Shown here piece after piece: positions 39,732 to 54,658 of a stretch of 64,000 nt of DNA. Position 1 is the first letter of the stretch; each line of letters starts with the position of its first letter. The notes under the pieces are model-generated. The model did no database searches and was not told where the DNA came from. It saw nothing but the letters and a program-made list of their open reading frames with translations. The DNA comes from Dermatophagoides farinae (lineage: Eukaryota; Arthropoda; Arachnida; Sarcoptiformes; Pyroglyphidae), in contig NC_134684.1 in assembly GCF_024713945.1 (NCBI RefSeq), forward strand, positions 3,665,001-3,729,000, written 5' to 3'. The position numbers and the translations under genes are program-made.

Positions 39732-40419
39732 TCAATCATTCAAAATTATTCGACTTAAATCACGCCAAAAATCCTCTTTGGTAGAATTTTCTTTGTTTTT
39801 GATTAAACAATCCTGTAAATGGCCATCAGTGTGATTGAAAAGGCCTAATCAAATGAAAGGGGGGAAAAAATTAATCAAATTATATAATTTGTTTTTTAAT
39901 TGGTGGTATATATAACTTACAAGCAATCAATTCGTTATTATGTGTTTGAAGATAAATGTTCTTTGATTTTACCCGAATATTATTGTCTATTTCATCGATG
40001 GTTTGTTTTAGCTGATCTCGTTTTTTGCGTAAAGTTTCAATTTCTGTTTGAAGTGATTTCAATTGTTCTTCTGATTTCAATTGTTCATGTGTTATATCGT
40101 TGAGTGTTTGTTTCGATTGTTGATATCGGTCAAATGTTTGTTTTTGATTCTGTATCAATTGTGGCAACGTTGGAATCGGATCATCATCATTGAATTCCAG
40201 ATTTGATTCACGTAACACTGTCTGAATATTATCATCAAAAGTTTTTTTCAATTCATCACGTAAATGTAGATGTTCATTTATCAATTTTGAGCAACGATCA
40301 TAACGTTTGTTTATTTCATTATAATCAGCCGGTTGATTTATTGACTGGACCAGTTTTTGCCATTCCTCTTCCACAATAATTTTACGGTCATTTTTATTCG
40401 AAATTTTATCGGACGTCAT
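39732..40419 (-). CDS. Coiled-coil protein of unknown function
   Basis: Two exons, 40419-39921 and 39844-39732, joined across a 76-nt intron with a strong GTAAGT donor, give 203 residues. Most of the protein is charged and helical, with a long coiled coil at about residues 90-160 rich in Gln, Lys and Glu (e.g. LKSLQTEIETLRKKRDQLKQ). A compact C-terminal end of about 40 residues has FNHTDGHLQD and EDFWRDLSRI. The overall plan recalls small kinetochore or tethering-complex subunits, but I cannot assign a family. The second exon extends the frame well beyond the stop met by reading through the intron, which supports the splice. Confidence 0.65.
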
Positions 40420-40853
40420 TTTGAATTATTTTTGTTTTTACAATTAAAAAAATCTCAACATGACATTGACATGAAAAATGTTTGAGCCACAAAAAGGGCG
40501 GGATCACGCAACACACCACACACAAAAATCGAATTTCAACGGCTAAAATTCAAAAATAAATGCACCGTTCATATATAGCGTGTGAAAAAAATAGAAATTT
40601 TGCTCGGAATCTTGAATTCGAACACCCGGAACATGGTATTCATAAAATCCTTACAATATTGTCATCGATAATAGAGGTATGTCTTTTCTTTTTAGTTTTT
40701 TTTTATTGATAAATCGATATGCAACAAGGTGTTGATATGATGATATGCATTGTGTTGGTGTTGTCACGATTGGCAAATGGTGAAAAAAAAATCGGCCATC
40801 ACATATAGATATGTTTGCCATTCGATTGAGATGATGATGATGATGATGATGAT
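40420..40853. other. Divergent upstream region
   Basis: Lies between the coiled-coil gene (-) and a possible small gene (+). It contains an AGAG|GTATGT splice-donor-like site at about 40672-40680 that could end a leader exon, and a (GAT)n run at 40830-40853. Confidence 0.3.
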
Positions 40854-41063
40854 GTGATTCTCCATCGTTGTCGTGCACATCTTAATCATAATCTTCATTC
40901 CAAATCAATCGTTAATAATGATAGTGTTAATTTGATCGAAATCGAATCGATTTTTCGATTAGAACGTGAATGCAATGACATGATTGTTCATTTATGGACA
41001 ATTATTATTAGTGTATTTTCTCTCATTTTCATGATGATCATGATGATAATTTTATTATTATAG
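40854..41063 (+). CDS. Possible last exon of a small single-pass membrane protein (5' end not resolved)
   Basis: The frame from about 40830 to the TAG at 41061-41063 has coding-like composition: a charged segment (HRCRAHLNHNLHSK, IESIFRLERECND) followed by one hydrophobic helix to the C-terminus (about 20 residues, WTIIISVFSLIF then Met/Ile/Leu). There is no ATG at its beginning, since the open part starts with GAT repeats after a TGA at 40827. An upstream exon is therefore required, perhaps the one ending near 40675. Family unknown; it could be a tail-anchored protein. Confidence 0.35.
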   Translation: MILHRCRAHLNHNLHSKSIVNNDSVNLIEIESIFRLERECNDMIVHLWTIIISVFSLIFMMIMMIILLL

Positions 41064-41311
41064 AAATTGATCCAAAATCATGAACGTAGTAGTAATACTA
41101 TGTCTATATAGACATTTGATTTGAATTATGGAGAAATCCAATAATTGAAATCGAACAGAAAAAAAAACAGTGGCAAATTGTGACTATTGAATCATGGCAA
41201 AATGTATGTGTATTTTATTATTTATGTTTATGTTCAATGTAATAATGTTTGTCATCCTGTTTAGATTCATTTCATTTTTGATGATGTTTGAATGATAATT
41301 TTATCGTTTGC

Positions 41312-41320
<9 letters not shown>

Positions 41321-41343
<23 letters not shown>
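41321..41343. repeat. Poly(T), 23 nt
   Basis: Uninterrupted T run in low-complexity DNA. Confidence 0.85.
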
Positions 41344-42113
41344 GATGTATAAAATAATAATTATGATATATATATTTCAAATACTTGATCAAATAAAACA
41401 AATAATCGTTGTTTTATTTTTCATTTATCTCTCTACAAACGATATCGATATTTTGACATTTTTTTTTTTACTTCCTTACTGTTAAACTTTGAAAATTGTT
41501 TGTTTGTTTGTTTTCTTTTTTATTCATCCATTCATTTGTTTGATTGATTAATCGATTGACACATTCAATTGGCCATCTTCATCCACCAATATATATATAT
41601 ATATTCTATATGGCTGTCTGTAGTAATCAATCAAAATCAAAATGATTATTCATTGAGAATAAACAACTTGCACTAGGTTTTCGTTGAATGATTATTGTGC
41701 AAGTGTGTGTGTGAGTGATGGTTTAATTAATTTAAAAAAAGCCCCAGATTTTTTTTTTTGCCTTTCTGAATTATCCATGACATTGTTGTTGTTGTTGTTA
41801 TCATATGGCTATCGTCTAAATAGATTTGAAATCAATCATTTCATTTTATTGAGCTCTTTTTTTTCATTTTCATATTTTATGATTTTAAATGTCAAACACC
41901 TTAACTGGATGCTGATGATCAACGACAAGAGAGAAAAAAAAGTCATAAATTTGCCAAAATTGGTATCTATCCAATGTGTGTGTGTGTGTGTGTGTATGTC
42001 ATTGATTAAGATGTTCATTTTTCTCAGAAAAAAAAATTGAAAACAAGAAAATTTTTTTTTTGATTCCAAATTGACCGTTATCACATTATTATTATCATCA
42101 TCATCACCCATAA

Positions 42114-42140
42114 TTTTTTTTTTTTTTTTTTTTTTTTTTT
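42114..42140. repeat. Poly(T), 27 nt
   Basis: The longest uninterrupted homopolymer that I noticed in the window. Confidence 0.85.
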
Positions 42141-44435
42141 GTTGCTGACTGCCATGTTGATGATGATCGTTATAAATCGTTTCATACTATAGTAAGAATG
42201 TTCAATATAAAATGGCCAAAATCGATTGAAATGGATAAAGAATTGTATGTGAGTTTGCGTGTGCCACACGACGAACACAAGGCGTTTTTTCTTTGATCAT
42301 TTAGATGGCAAATTATTATTATCACACACACACAAATATCCGACAATAAAGACAATTCGTTAAATGAAGATTCTAATCAAGAATACAATATTCAATATGA
42401 TCAATCTATACAATATATAATCATCGTCATTATCACCTCGAAAGATGTAAAATTCGGTAGCAAATGGTCACGATTTTTGTTGTCGTTGTTGTTGTTGTTG
42501 TTCCAAATTGAAAAATGATCAAAATAATAATATTGATGGAAAACAAAACAAAAAAAAATTTTTTTTTGCTTATCAATGTAGTTTGATCAAAGATTCTTGT
42601 CTCATGATGATGATGATGATGATCATCATCATCATCAATCGTTTGCTCATCAACTCTGCAACAACAACAAGCATCACTCTTCATACAATAAATGGAATTT
42701 CGTTAGTTCATAAGATCATATCGAAGGAAAATGACCGAATAAAAGTAAAAAAAAAAATGATCACAATATTAATCAGTAGTCAATCGATCAATTGATGATG
42801 ATAATAATATAGTCTTTGTTGGAATGGATTTTTTCATTTATTTCCACCTTAATGAAGACTTTCTCCCATTCTTATCATTGATTCATCATCATCATCATCA
42901 TTGTTGAATGAAACAAAAAAAAAGAATGATCAGCAGCAGCAGCAGCAGCACAAAAAAAACTATTTCAAATTGTCCGTTTTTGTCCGTTTTTTATTTTTTT
43001 TAATTGTGATTTTTTTTTCTGCCATCCATTCAACTCAATGAATGATTTCAATTGTTGATAATCAAGAAAAGTAAAAAAAAAATTGATTGAAAATTTCATG
43101 AAAAGAAAACGAAAAAAAAAGAAAAAATATTAATTAAGTTATCATCACACTAACTATATATATATATATTGATTCGGGTCAACAACAACAACAACAACAA
43201 CAAAAAATTTGAAATTTCCGAAATTCAAATGAAAATGAACCAAAAAAAGACAGAATTATCCACAAAACCTCAATTGCTTGATTGGTGGGCCAATTTTTTA
43301 TTTGATTTGATTCGATTTGATTGAAATGAAAGCAACGACAAAAAAAATTCAGCGCAAAATCGTGAATAATAATGATATAATAAACGTAGCTACTAAAAAT
43401 ACAGGCAAACATTTTGTTGTTGTTGTCGTTGCTGTTGTTGTTGCTTCAACAACAACAACATTATCCAGCGGCTACGACAATGTGTTCAATGATGAAATGT
43501 TTTTTTTTAAATTGATGTCAAAACGGAACAAAAAATTTTTGATCATCCAGATCCATCCCCCACCATTTTGATTGCTGCCATTTATTATTCCATACCACAC
43601 CCGGCTTTTGGTAAATGAAATTTTTTTTTCTCTCTCTCATTTCTCTCACTGTGTGGTTGGAATTTTCATTCGGTTTTTTTTTTGCATTTGCATTGCATAT
43701 TGCCACTGATCAATTAAATCAATCGATCAATTGATTGATTAATAAAGTTCGTGAACAAAAATCAAAAAATTCAAATCAAATCAGATTCTTCCGATAATTT
43801 GATTTTAATTAATGATGATAACATTTTGTTGTTGTCGATGTTGATGGTGTTGATAAATTTCAATTTCAACGCCTAAACATCTCTTTATACGCAGGTTCAA
43901 TTTTTTTTTTTAATTCATTCACATTTTAATAGATTGATGATCATTGTCTATTGTGTAGTCTGTGATTTTAAAATAATCGATTCATTTGAAAATTTTCATG
44001 TGAATTACTTGCTGATGTTGTTTTTTTTTTTTTTTGAAACAAATGGCCATCCATTTGTTTCAACAACGATCAAAAAAAAAAGACATCTTAATCACTGTGT
44101 GTGTGTGTGGATATAAATTGGATGTCATTGTCTTTATAAAGAATGTTGTTGTTGATGATGATGATGATGATGATGGCAGATTGTTTGAAAAATTTAAAGA
44201 AAAAAAACGAGATTATCTTGAGATGGATGGATGGATGTGATGTCTGGATAACCGACCAATTGTTCCATTGTGTGTGTGTGTGTGTGTGTATGTAATGTAT
44301 CCGAATCTCGATAAATATTGATGGAGATTCAATTCAATTCAATTCATTCATTTTTTTTTACTCTGTGTTAGTAGCTATCCATCCATTCATTCATTTTCAT
44401 CGATCAAACACTTTTGATTCTCTCCATTTCTGTCA

Positions 44436-44463
44436 ATGATGATGATGATGATGATGATGATGA
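44436..44463. repeat. (ATG)n trinucleotide repeat
   Basis: About nine perfect ATG units. The same unit, or its complement CAT, recurs tens of times across the window in short arrays. Confidence 0.85.
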
Positions 44464-44551
44464 TTACAATGATGGACAACAGCAGAAAAAAAAATTGGAT
44501 CAAAGTAACAAAAAAAAAATTTGCAGTTTCACCTATATAGGTGTTTCAAAA

Positions 44552-44557
<6 letters not shown>

Positions 44558-44584
<27 letters not shown>
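44558..44584. repeat. (CA)n microsatellite
   Basis: A 27-nt CA run. Confidence 0.85.
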
Positions 44585-46388
44585 TATTTCAGCCACATTG
44601 ACTGGAAAGGTAATTTTTTCATCAAAAAAAAAAACAAACAAACAAACAAACACCAAACTATTAATCTTTATCTATTCAATGAATTGTGTGTGTGTGTCTC
44701 TGATTAACATGTTATTAACATATATATATCTATGATGATAAACCCCTGTCATCATCATTGAATTTTTTTTTTTTTTTTTTGTTTCCCCGGAATTTGATCA
44801 ATCTTTATTCAGTCAGTCGTAGTTTTTTTCAAATCAAATAACACTATAACGTATAATGAAAAAAAAATTTTTTTTTTCAATGCAAACAATGAAATGATAA
44901 TAATATCAACAACATCGACGACGACGAAAGCCAAAAGCAAAAAAAAAATGACCACAACCAGTGTGGTGATGGTTTATAGAACGAAAAAAAAAATTCGGAT
45001 GATCCAGGTGGGAAAATGAATACATAACAATCATGTTGGACACACAGTGCTAATTTTTTCAAATTGAAAAAAAATGATATACAGTTTTTAGTGTAAAGAT
45101 AGATTTTGGGAAAAAAAATGCCAAAGTATTGGTCATTGTTGTTGATTGAATTATTCGTTTGTGTAAACATTGGACATTGAATCAAATTCAACAACAACAA
45201 CAACAAAATGACCAGCTTAATAACCTATAAGGCTGGTGTTTTTTTTTAATAAAATGGAATCAATGGTTCCAGGAAAAAACTAATGAAGTTTGGTTAGTTT
45301 TTTCGGTTTTTTTCTTTGCTCAATATATCGATTGATCGATCGACATCATTCAGATGAATGATCATGGATCAATAAATATTACACTATATCATCATCAACT
45401 ATAGTCATAATTTTTAAATGATCACTGGTGACTAATTATGATTAATTGATTTATATGATAAATATACATTGTGTGTGTGTGTGAATGTGTGTTGGAAAAA
45501 AAACAAAACTTTTTTTTTCGATCAAACTGACCATTATGCATATGAGTGAAAGATAAGTAAGTCGTAGATATTTCGACTACGACGGCAACGACAACGACGA
45601 TCATCATATAGATTTGAATGATAATTATCATTTTCCATGTATGAATGGTAATAATAATGATGATGATGATGACTGGAAAAATTTGAATTTGAATTTTTTT
45701 TTTCGTTCGCCAATGATAACTTAATCCAAATGATCAAAAAAAAAAAAAAATTTAGATTTCCATTTGATGGTGATATCTTTTGCTGTTGTAAATTTGCATT
45801 TCCAATGTATTGGATAAAGTTATCTGTTTGTCTGTCTGTGTGTTTGTTTTTATATTGATCTAGTTTTTTTCTTGTTCATTTATCCGATATATTGGATAAA
45901 ATGATGGCTGAACTTCATCATCATCATCATATCCCATTAGATCAATAATAATAATAATTTTTCGTAATGTTGTTTTTTCTCTTGCAAAGGTCATCTATTA
46001 CTACTTGTTGCTGAATCGAATGGGAAATTTTTTTTTTTTATTTTTCCTCAAAAAATGATGACGATGATGATGATGATGGCTAGATCAATTAATGGAACAA
46101 TAATAATTGTATCATCATCATCATCATCATTTATTGATTCAATTGATAGTACAATCGTTACATGATCAATAATTTTTTTTTTTTATTTTTCACGGATAAT
46201 GAGATATAATGATTTTGGCTCCATATATACACACAGCAAATTCTCTATTTACCTATTTTTAATGATGATGATAATCATGTTAATTGATGTCCAATTACAT
46301 AGATATAAATATATATCGTTTGTCATTTGACTTTGATTTATTATTATGAAATCATTCATTCACGGTTTTGACATATTCCATTTTTTTT

Positions 46389-46403
46389 GGGGTGGGGGAG
46401 GGG
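46389..46403 (+). repeat. G-run cluster
   Basis: Three G tracts (4, 5 and 4 G) separated by single bases, standing alone in a very AT-rich region. Three tracts are one short of a classical four-tract quadruplex of this thickness, but a two-layer quadruplex is possible. Confidence 0.6.
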
Positions 46404-48651
46404 CTGAATTAAACATGTTATATATCAGCATATTGATTGGAATTGAATTTAATTTTTCACTTGATTTCATTATCATTTGATATTCAAGAATTTGCTTTGG
46501 GTGATCACAACACACTATAATAATTGAATAAATTTAAGTGAAAGAAAAAAAAAATTCAAACATCCACTCATCCCATTAAACATATCGATGATGTAAAATT
46601 TTTTTTTTCTGTATAATTATAGCCAATATCTTGACCTCTCTGGTCATCATTTATTATTCGAATGTTATGACTTTATTTTGTTATGTTAAGAGATGAAAAA
46701 TTCATTGATTCATCAGAATTTTTAACTAAAAACGAAAAATGGATCTTACACACACACACACACACACACGCCAGACAACTTGAGATGGAAAAATGTCGAT
46801 GATCTAATAAAGAATCCGGTATTTTATTTGTTGTGATTTGATATAAATTTTTTTCCCATGCATTCCAATGTTGTTTTTTTTTATATATAATCCAAAGTCA
46901 CGTTTTGTTTTTGTTTCGTTTTGCCACCGTATTTGTTTATTTTGTTGTTGTTGTTTTATTCACTGCGGAAACATTTGATGTTAATTTTTCATGATTTAAA
47001 GTGAAAAACAAGATTTTTTTTCTCATTGTTCAGCCTTGATTGATAATTTTGGTAGATTTAGGACTGGTTTTCTTATCATTTTTTTTTTGTTCTCTCGTCT
47101 CTGTCTAGGTGGATATTGTCCACATATGAGTCCAGACATTTGAGTTTTTTTTTCTTGAAGATAAAGAGAGAGAGAGTATCTTTGTCTGTCTCTGTGTAAT
47201 AATATCGATTACGTACACGTGACAAGGACAATCGATAATCCACGAAAACGTCTACGACGACGATCATCGTCGAGTCGATAAAATCCACTATCTGTCTGTT
47301 TGTTTATCGATAGTTTTTTTTTAGACAAATTTATTCACAATCAATTGGAATCAAAATGATGATGGAGAAAAATGAACAGAAAAAAAATTTCAATACAAAT
47401 TGATCGAATTGATCAAACAAATCGATTGCTTTTGTAATAGTAATTATAAAAAAAAAATTTTAGAATTGCAAATGATTTTTTGCAATGAAAAATTGGATCA
47501 AATATAATCCAAATCCATATCCATGTCCAAAAACAAAAAGGGGTGTGATTTTTTTCCTTATTGGAATCAACACATCAGACATATATGATTGTTTGGTTGG
47601 ATGAAGAATGGTGTTAAGTAGTCTGTTGGTTGGTTTTTTTTCTGATGAAGATGAAAAAACGAAATGAAATGAAAAAATTCGTGACTTTACTACCGAATTT
47701 TTTTACACAGTGAAAAAAAAATGATATGTTCAAATCTCCACCTAGTAGTATCTTCATCATCATCATCATCATCAAAAAAAAGATCGACTTGAGTGAGTTT
47801 CAAAGTTTGTTTTTTTTTGTAAACTAAAACTGCCACTTTCAATTACGGCAAATGGCTTAATAGTTTAACCAGAACCGAAAAAAATAAAAAAAAAACATAT
47901 CATGCCAACATGTATTTATTAGCATCGCTTCGAGTAATAAACCCGATTGATTTTTGTTTTTTTTTCGGTTTTTTTCTTTTCTGTTCATAAAATCCATATT
48001 TTTTTACAAAAAAAAAATTAAAAAATCTAGATCCTCTGATGATGATGATCAGGATTAAAAAAATATTGGATAACTCATGATCGATATATTTTTAAATTGA
48101 TTTTTTTTTCGTCCATGTAAGGGGTTAAAAATGATCATCATGATGATGATGATGTTCAATATTCATTTCGGCGTGACTTGTATCATTGAATTTTTTGTTT
48201 TTTGTTTAAAATCATGTTTATTACGGAAAAACATTTGAATAAATTAAGATCATCAATCAATTATCAGCTATCAGTCAAACAACAAAGTGTTTATGTTTCA
48301 TAACGTTTTTTTTTGTTTTGTTTTGTTTTTGTTTCTGATAAACAATGAAATTTTTGAATAATTTATTGACCATCGACGACTATTATGAAATGATTGAAAA
48401 CAAACAAACAATACAAAGGTGTGGATGGTGTTTTTTTTTTTTATTTTGAATTGATTTAAAATTGACGAATATACCATGAAAAAAATATTGCTCTACTTGT
48501 TGATGATTGAAAATGAATTGACAGAATTCTTCAATGTCCCATGAATTTTTTTTTCATGTTTTCAATTTTTTTTCCGGAATAATAATCACAATTGTTTTAA
48601 TGCAAAAACTTCCACTGTTTTTTCGTTTTTTTGTTTTACATCATTTTATCA

Positions 48652-48719
48652 GTGTGCGTGTGTGTGTGTGTGTGTGATGAAAAATCATTTTTTTTCTCCA
48701 TTATTCACACACACACACA
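48652..48719. repeat. (GT)n and (CA)n in inverted orientation
   Basis: A (GT)n run (48652-48676, one GC interruption) is followed 29 bp later by (CA)n (48706-48719), so the transcript could fold into a GU/AC stem. Confidence 0.7.
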
Positions 48720-51546
48720 TACACAGTCAATATTGATGAAAGATGAGCCAAGCCTTTCTTCTACAATCCACCATCATCTTTCATCGATTCAATTCGAATA
48801 ATTTTTTTTTTTTTGTTCAATAGAAACAAAAAAAACACAGTGAATGTTCAATTTTTTTTTTTGGAATGGTCATCAGGTTCATTTCATTCTCATTGATGCT
48901 GCTGTTGCTGCTGATGCTTCTGCTGTTTGAAATTGTTACAATTAGAGCTACCTTGACCATTCATTGATAACGTTGATGAATAAAACACACGCACATTAAC
49001 ACGTTGGATACATGTTGGATATCTGCCAAAAAAAAAACAAAGCCTAGAATCCTTTTTATTCACTGGAATCGTTTTTATTTATTCATTCATTTGAACATAC
49101 AACCTATATATTATCACATCATTATCAATTGTTTTTTGGATGAATTGTAAATCAAAAACAAAACAAAAAAAAAACAAAACAACATGGCTGATGGATTCAA
49201 ACAATGAAATTAATCCATCACAATGCTAAGTCGTCAATTTGTTATTAACACACATTATTCATTGTGTGTGTGCAAAACATTTTCATCATTTGATTAATTA
49301 TTTATACATCTAATGCTAAGGACAAATATCGATCAGGGAAAAAAAATCGAATATGGTTTAAATCGTTTTTTTTTGTTCAATCCAGCGAATGAATTCATTG
49401 ATTCCTTTTTTTTATTGAATTCATAATTAATAATCATTTTGAATCGTGATTGATTTGTGTGTGTTTTTGTTTTTTCATTTTCTCATTCGTGAAACAAAAA
49501 AAAAAATTTTTTTTTTGTGATAATTCAATCCGGGAATTTTTTTCTATCTTATAGCCTAATTGAGAATTTCTTAAATGGTCGTGGTCGTGATATAACATGA
49601 TGTTTTTTTTTCATACTCACACACACATATAGATGTCATTTAGATGAAATTTTGCCATAATTATGGACCATAAATTAATTAATAAATGTGAAACCTGTGG
49701 CTCGTAGTAATTAATCATCAATTAAGATGTGTTTTTTTTGTTTTTTTATTTGATTCAAAAGAAAATTATCGTTTTGTGGGGATAAAAATATGATTTTGTT
49801 TGGCCACACTTTTCTTATCACAAATCTTGATGTGTGTGTGTGTGTTTTTTGTTGTTGTTGTTGTTGTTGTCCATTTATTTATTAACCCTTTTTTTATGCA
49901 TTAAAAACTAGATTTATCAGACAACATTTATAGCCTTTGGCTCCTGATTTCTGTTTTTATTTTTATTTTTTTTTTTCCAACGTCCAAGACGAATCAATTC
50001 ATCAAGTAATGAATGAATGAATATAGATTGAGAATCTAGGAATCGTTTGCTCACTTTTCTTGGATGAAATTAATCAATCAAACATCAATTCATTAGAATT
50101 CATACTTATCAATTGATTGATTTTCAATCAATTAATAATTAATTATTGTTCAAACATCAATCATCAATTGCTTATATGTTTTTTTTTATTGAAAATTATT
50201 TTTTCTGGTATTCATTTCAAAGAATTTAGACAGTTTTTTGTTTGTTTGTTTGTTTGTTTATTTTCTGCTGGAATCATCAAAGATAAATAAGTTTTTTTGT
50301 TTGTTTGTTTGAATAATGGAAAATTGTTCATAAATATATCTTTAGTTATAATGAAGAATGAAATGTTCTCTGTATGTTTAACAATGTGTTAATGTTGAGA
50401 GTTTTTTTGTGTGTTTTTGTGTGTTGAATGAATGGAGTCAAGAAATGTCCACATATTAATGCTATATGGTTATATAATGAGTATGCAAGAAACGAAAAAA
50501 GAAAAAAAAACACAACTATTACAATGGTTAAATATGAAAAAATAGGAAAAACTTAACAAAACAGCGAAACAAAAAAAATTCAAATGAAGATCAATGAATG
50601 AATGAATGAATGAATGGGTGGGTGGGGAAAAAAACTCAAGATTCTTGATGAAAAGAATTTTGGAATTTAGAAAAAAAACGAAACAAAACAAAACAGACGA
50701 AACGAAAAAAAAATTGTAAAAACAAAACCAATGTATATATAAGATTTCTGGATTCTGGTTTGCCATCAGTGGGTAGTAATTAATGATCGGCGTTTTTATT
50801 TTTTAATTCAAATATCGATAATGATGACCATTGATGACCATTGATGATGATGATGATGATGATGCAATCAATCAATGACAAGAATCATCGGATTTGAATA
50901 GAGTGGATATTGATGAAACAAAAAAAAATAATCCCAGATCTGATTTATGAAATGAAAAAAAGAAAAGAAAGAAAATGAAAAACAGATTAGTCATCAATTG
51001 TGGCTTTGTATATACAAAACAAAAATCAAACGTTCCATATGCAATAAATTAACACTTTTGTGTCTGGCTTTTTTCTTTTCTTTTTTTTATTGTGTGTGTG
51101 TGTGTGATTATAACATCCTCATTTTTTTTATATTCGTTTTGTTTTGTTTTTTTTTTTGTTTTTTTTTTTTTTTGCTTCACATTTAATGAATATAATAAAT
51201 CTTGCCATTCCTTTGCATCGTTCATCACTCTCATCATCATCATCATCATCATTTTCACCGGGTTATCCTAGTTCAAATCATTCATTTATTCAGCGATAAA
51301 ATAAATGTAACAATTATGGATGGCGAGAAATGAAAAAAAAAATTGATAGCATCAACTTAGTGAGACATGGATAGAGAGAGAACGGAAGTGGATAAAAATC
51401 AAAAAAAAAGTTGGAATACTTAGTTCTCATAGCTAACACTGAATAGTACGTGTGTTTGGTTCAAAGTTATCAACCAAAAAAAAAAACTGTAAAATTTTAA
51501 AATTTGCGATATTTGACCACTACGTTTAGTTCATTTGTTTGTTTAT

Positions 51547-51622
51547 GTGTGTGTGTAAATCACTGATTGAGCAATTATGATGATCAATTTGTGATGACCA
51601 CACACACACACACACACACACA
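51547..51622. repeat. (GT)n and (CA)n in inverted orientation with inner stem
   Basis: A (GT)5 run at 51547-51556 and (CA)n at 51599-51622 flank a second complementary pair, ATCAC (about 51559-51563) and GTGAT (51591-51595), which would extend the stem inward. Confidence 0.6.
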
Positions 51623-52666
51623 TAACAACACACATTAATTAAGAGAGCTTTAAATTACTGTCCTTGTTCCAAGAATTTATGATTTTTTTTATTATTATTA
51701 TCATTTTATTTACAATCGATAATAATTTGTCTCCTTATTTTCCCCTGAAGACGTGAAAAAAAAACACACACACATTGATTTGATAATTATGTTTTTCTAG
51801 TGAAAAAAAAAAAATCATCATCATCGTCATCATGATGAAAAAAAGAAAGGGAAAAAAACTTTGAATTTAGACACTATAAATATTATATTGGTCGTCATAT
51901 AACCCATAGATTGATGATGATGATGATGATTGTGAATTTCAATTTGATTCAAGTTTAACCCTTCAAAAAAAAACGGATACAGATAATTTGATGTTATCCA
52001 TAAAATACGGGAATCATTTGAATTTAAATTTTCTACATATCATCATCATCAGTCTTTATTGTGTTTTAGTTTCCTTACATACAAAATCCGATCACAAGAT
52101 GATGGACTTGAATGAATGAGAAATGGAACAAAACAAAAAAAAACCTTATCTAGTTTAAGAAGATTATAACTAACTCGATTATTATTACTGTTGTGCACTG
52201 TCTCTAGGTGTTAATGGATAGATAGATGAATGATGTGTGGTGGTGGTGGTCAATGATAAAAAAAAAATTTTGATTTAGTTTTTTTTCACTGAATGTCAGT
52301 AGATTTTACCATTTTCACTATATCTACATCCATAATGATTGTTGTTGTTGTTGTTGATGTGAGAAAATCCAATCTCTTTTTCTTTTTCTTTTTGTTCATT
52401 CATTGTTTTATTAGTTTTTGACTTTGAATCCTGTGAATTTGGTTGAAATTTTTAAACATGACGATGATAATGATGATGATGATGATGATGATAATTGAAT
52501 CGAATAGCCCCAAAAAAAACAATAGTGAAATGATTTTTATATTTATTTTTTTTCGTTCGTTCCTGAAATTATTTCCGATTCATAATCATCATCATCATCA
52601 TCTTAAAAAAATTTTTCAGAACAAAACAGACACACACACACATACAGAAAAAAAAAATTTTACCAT

Positions 52667-54658
<1,992 letters not shown>

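Larger units (their letters stand above)
41064..52666. other. Gene-poor, low-complexity region
   Basis: 11.6 kb with no reading frame that looks coding on either strand, and no tRNA, rRNA, known miRNA seed or transposon that I can recognise. It is a mosaic of (ATG/CAT)n, (TG/CA)n, (GTT/AAC)n, A and T homopolymers and AT-rich spacer. Examples are a 23-nt T run at 41321-41343, 27 T at 42114-42140, (ATG)n at 44436-44463 and (CA)n at 44558-44584. The part nearest 52.7 kb must contain the 3'UTR of the Kruppel-like factor gene. The rest may hold enhancers of that gene. Confidence 0.6.

Noticed and set aside
47076-47288. Minus-strand frame with CG-rich patch (GACGACGATC)
   Set aside because: Short, repetitive and without a recognisable domain; treated as non-coding.
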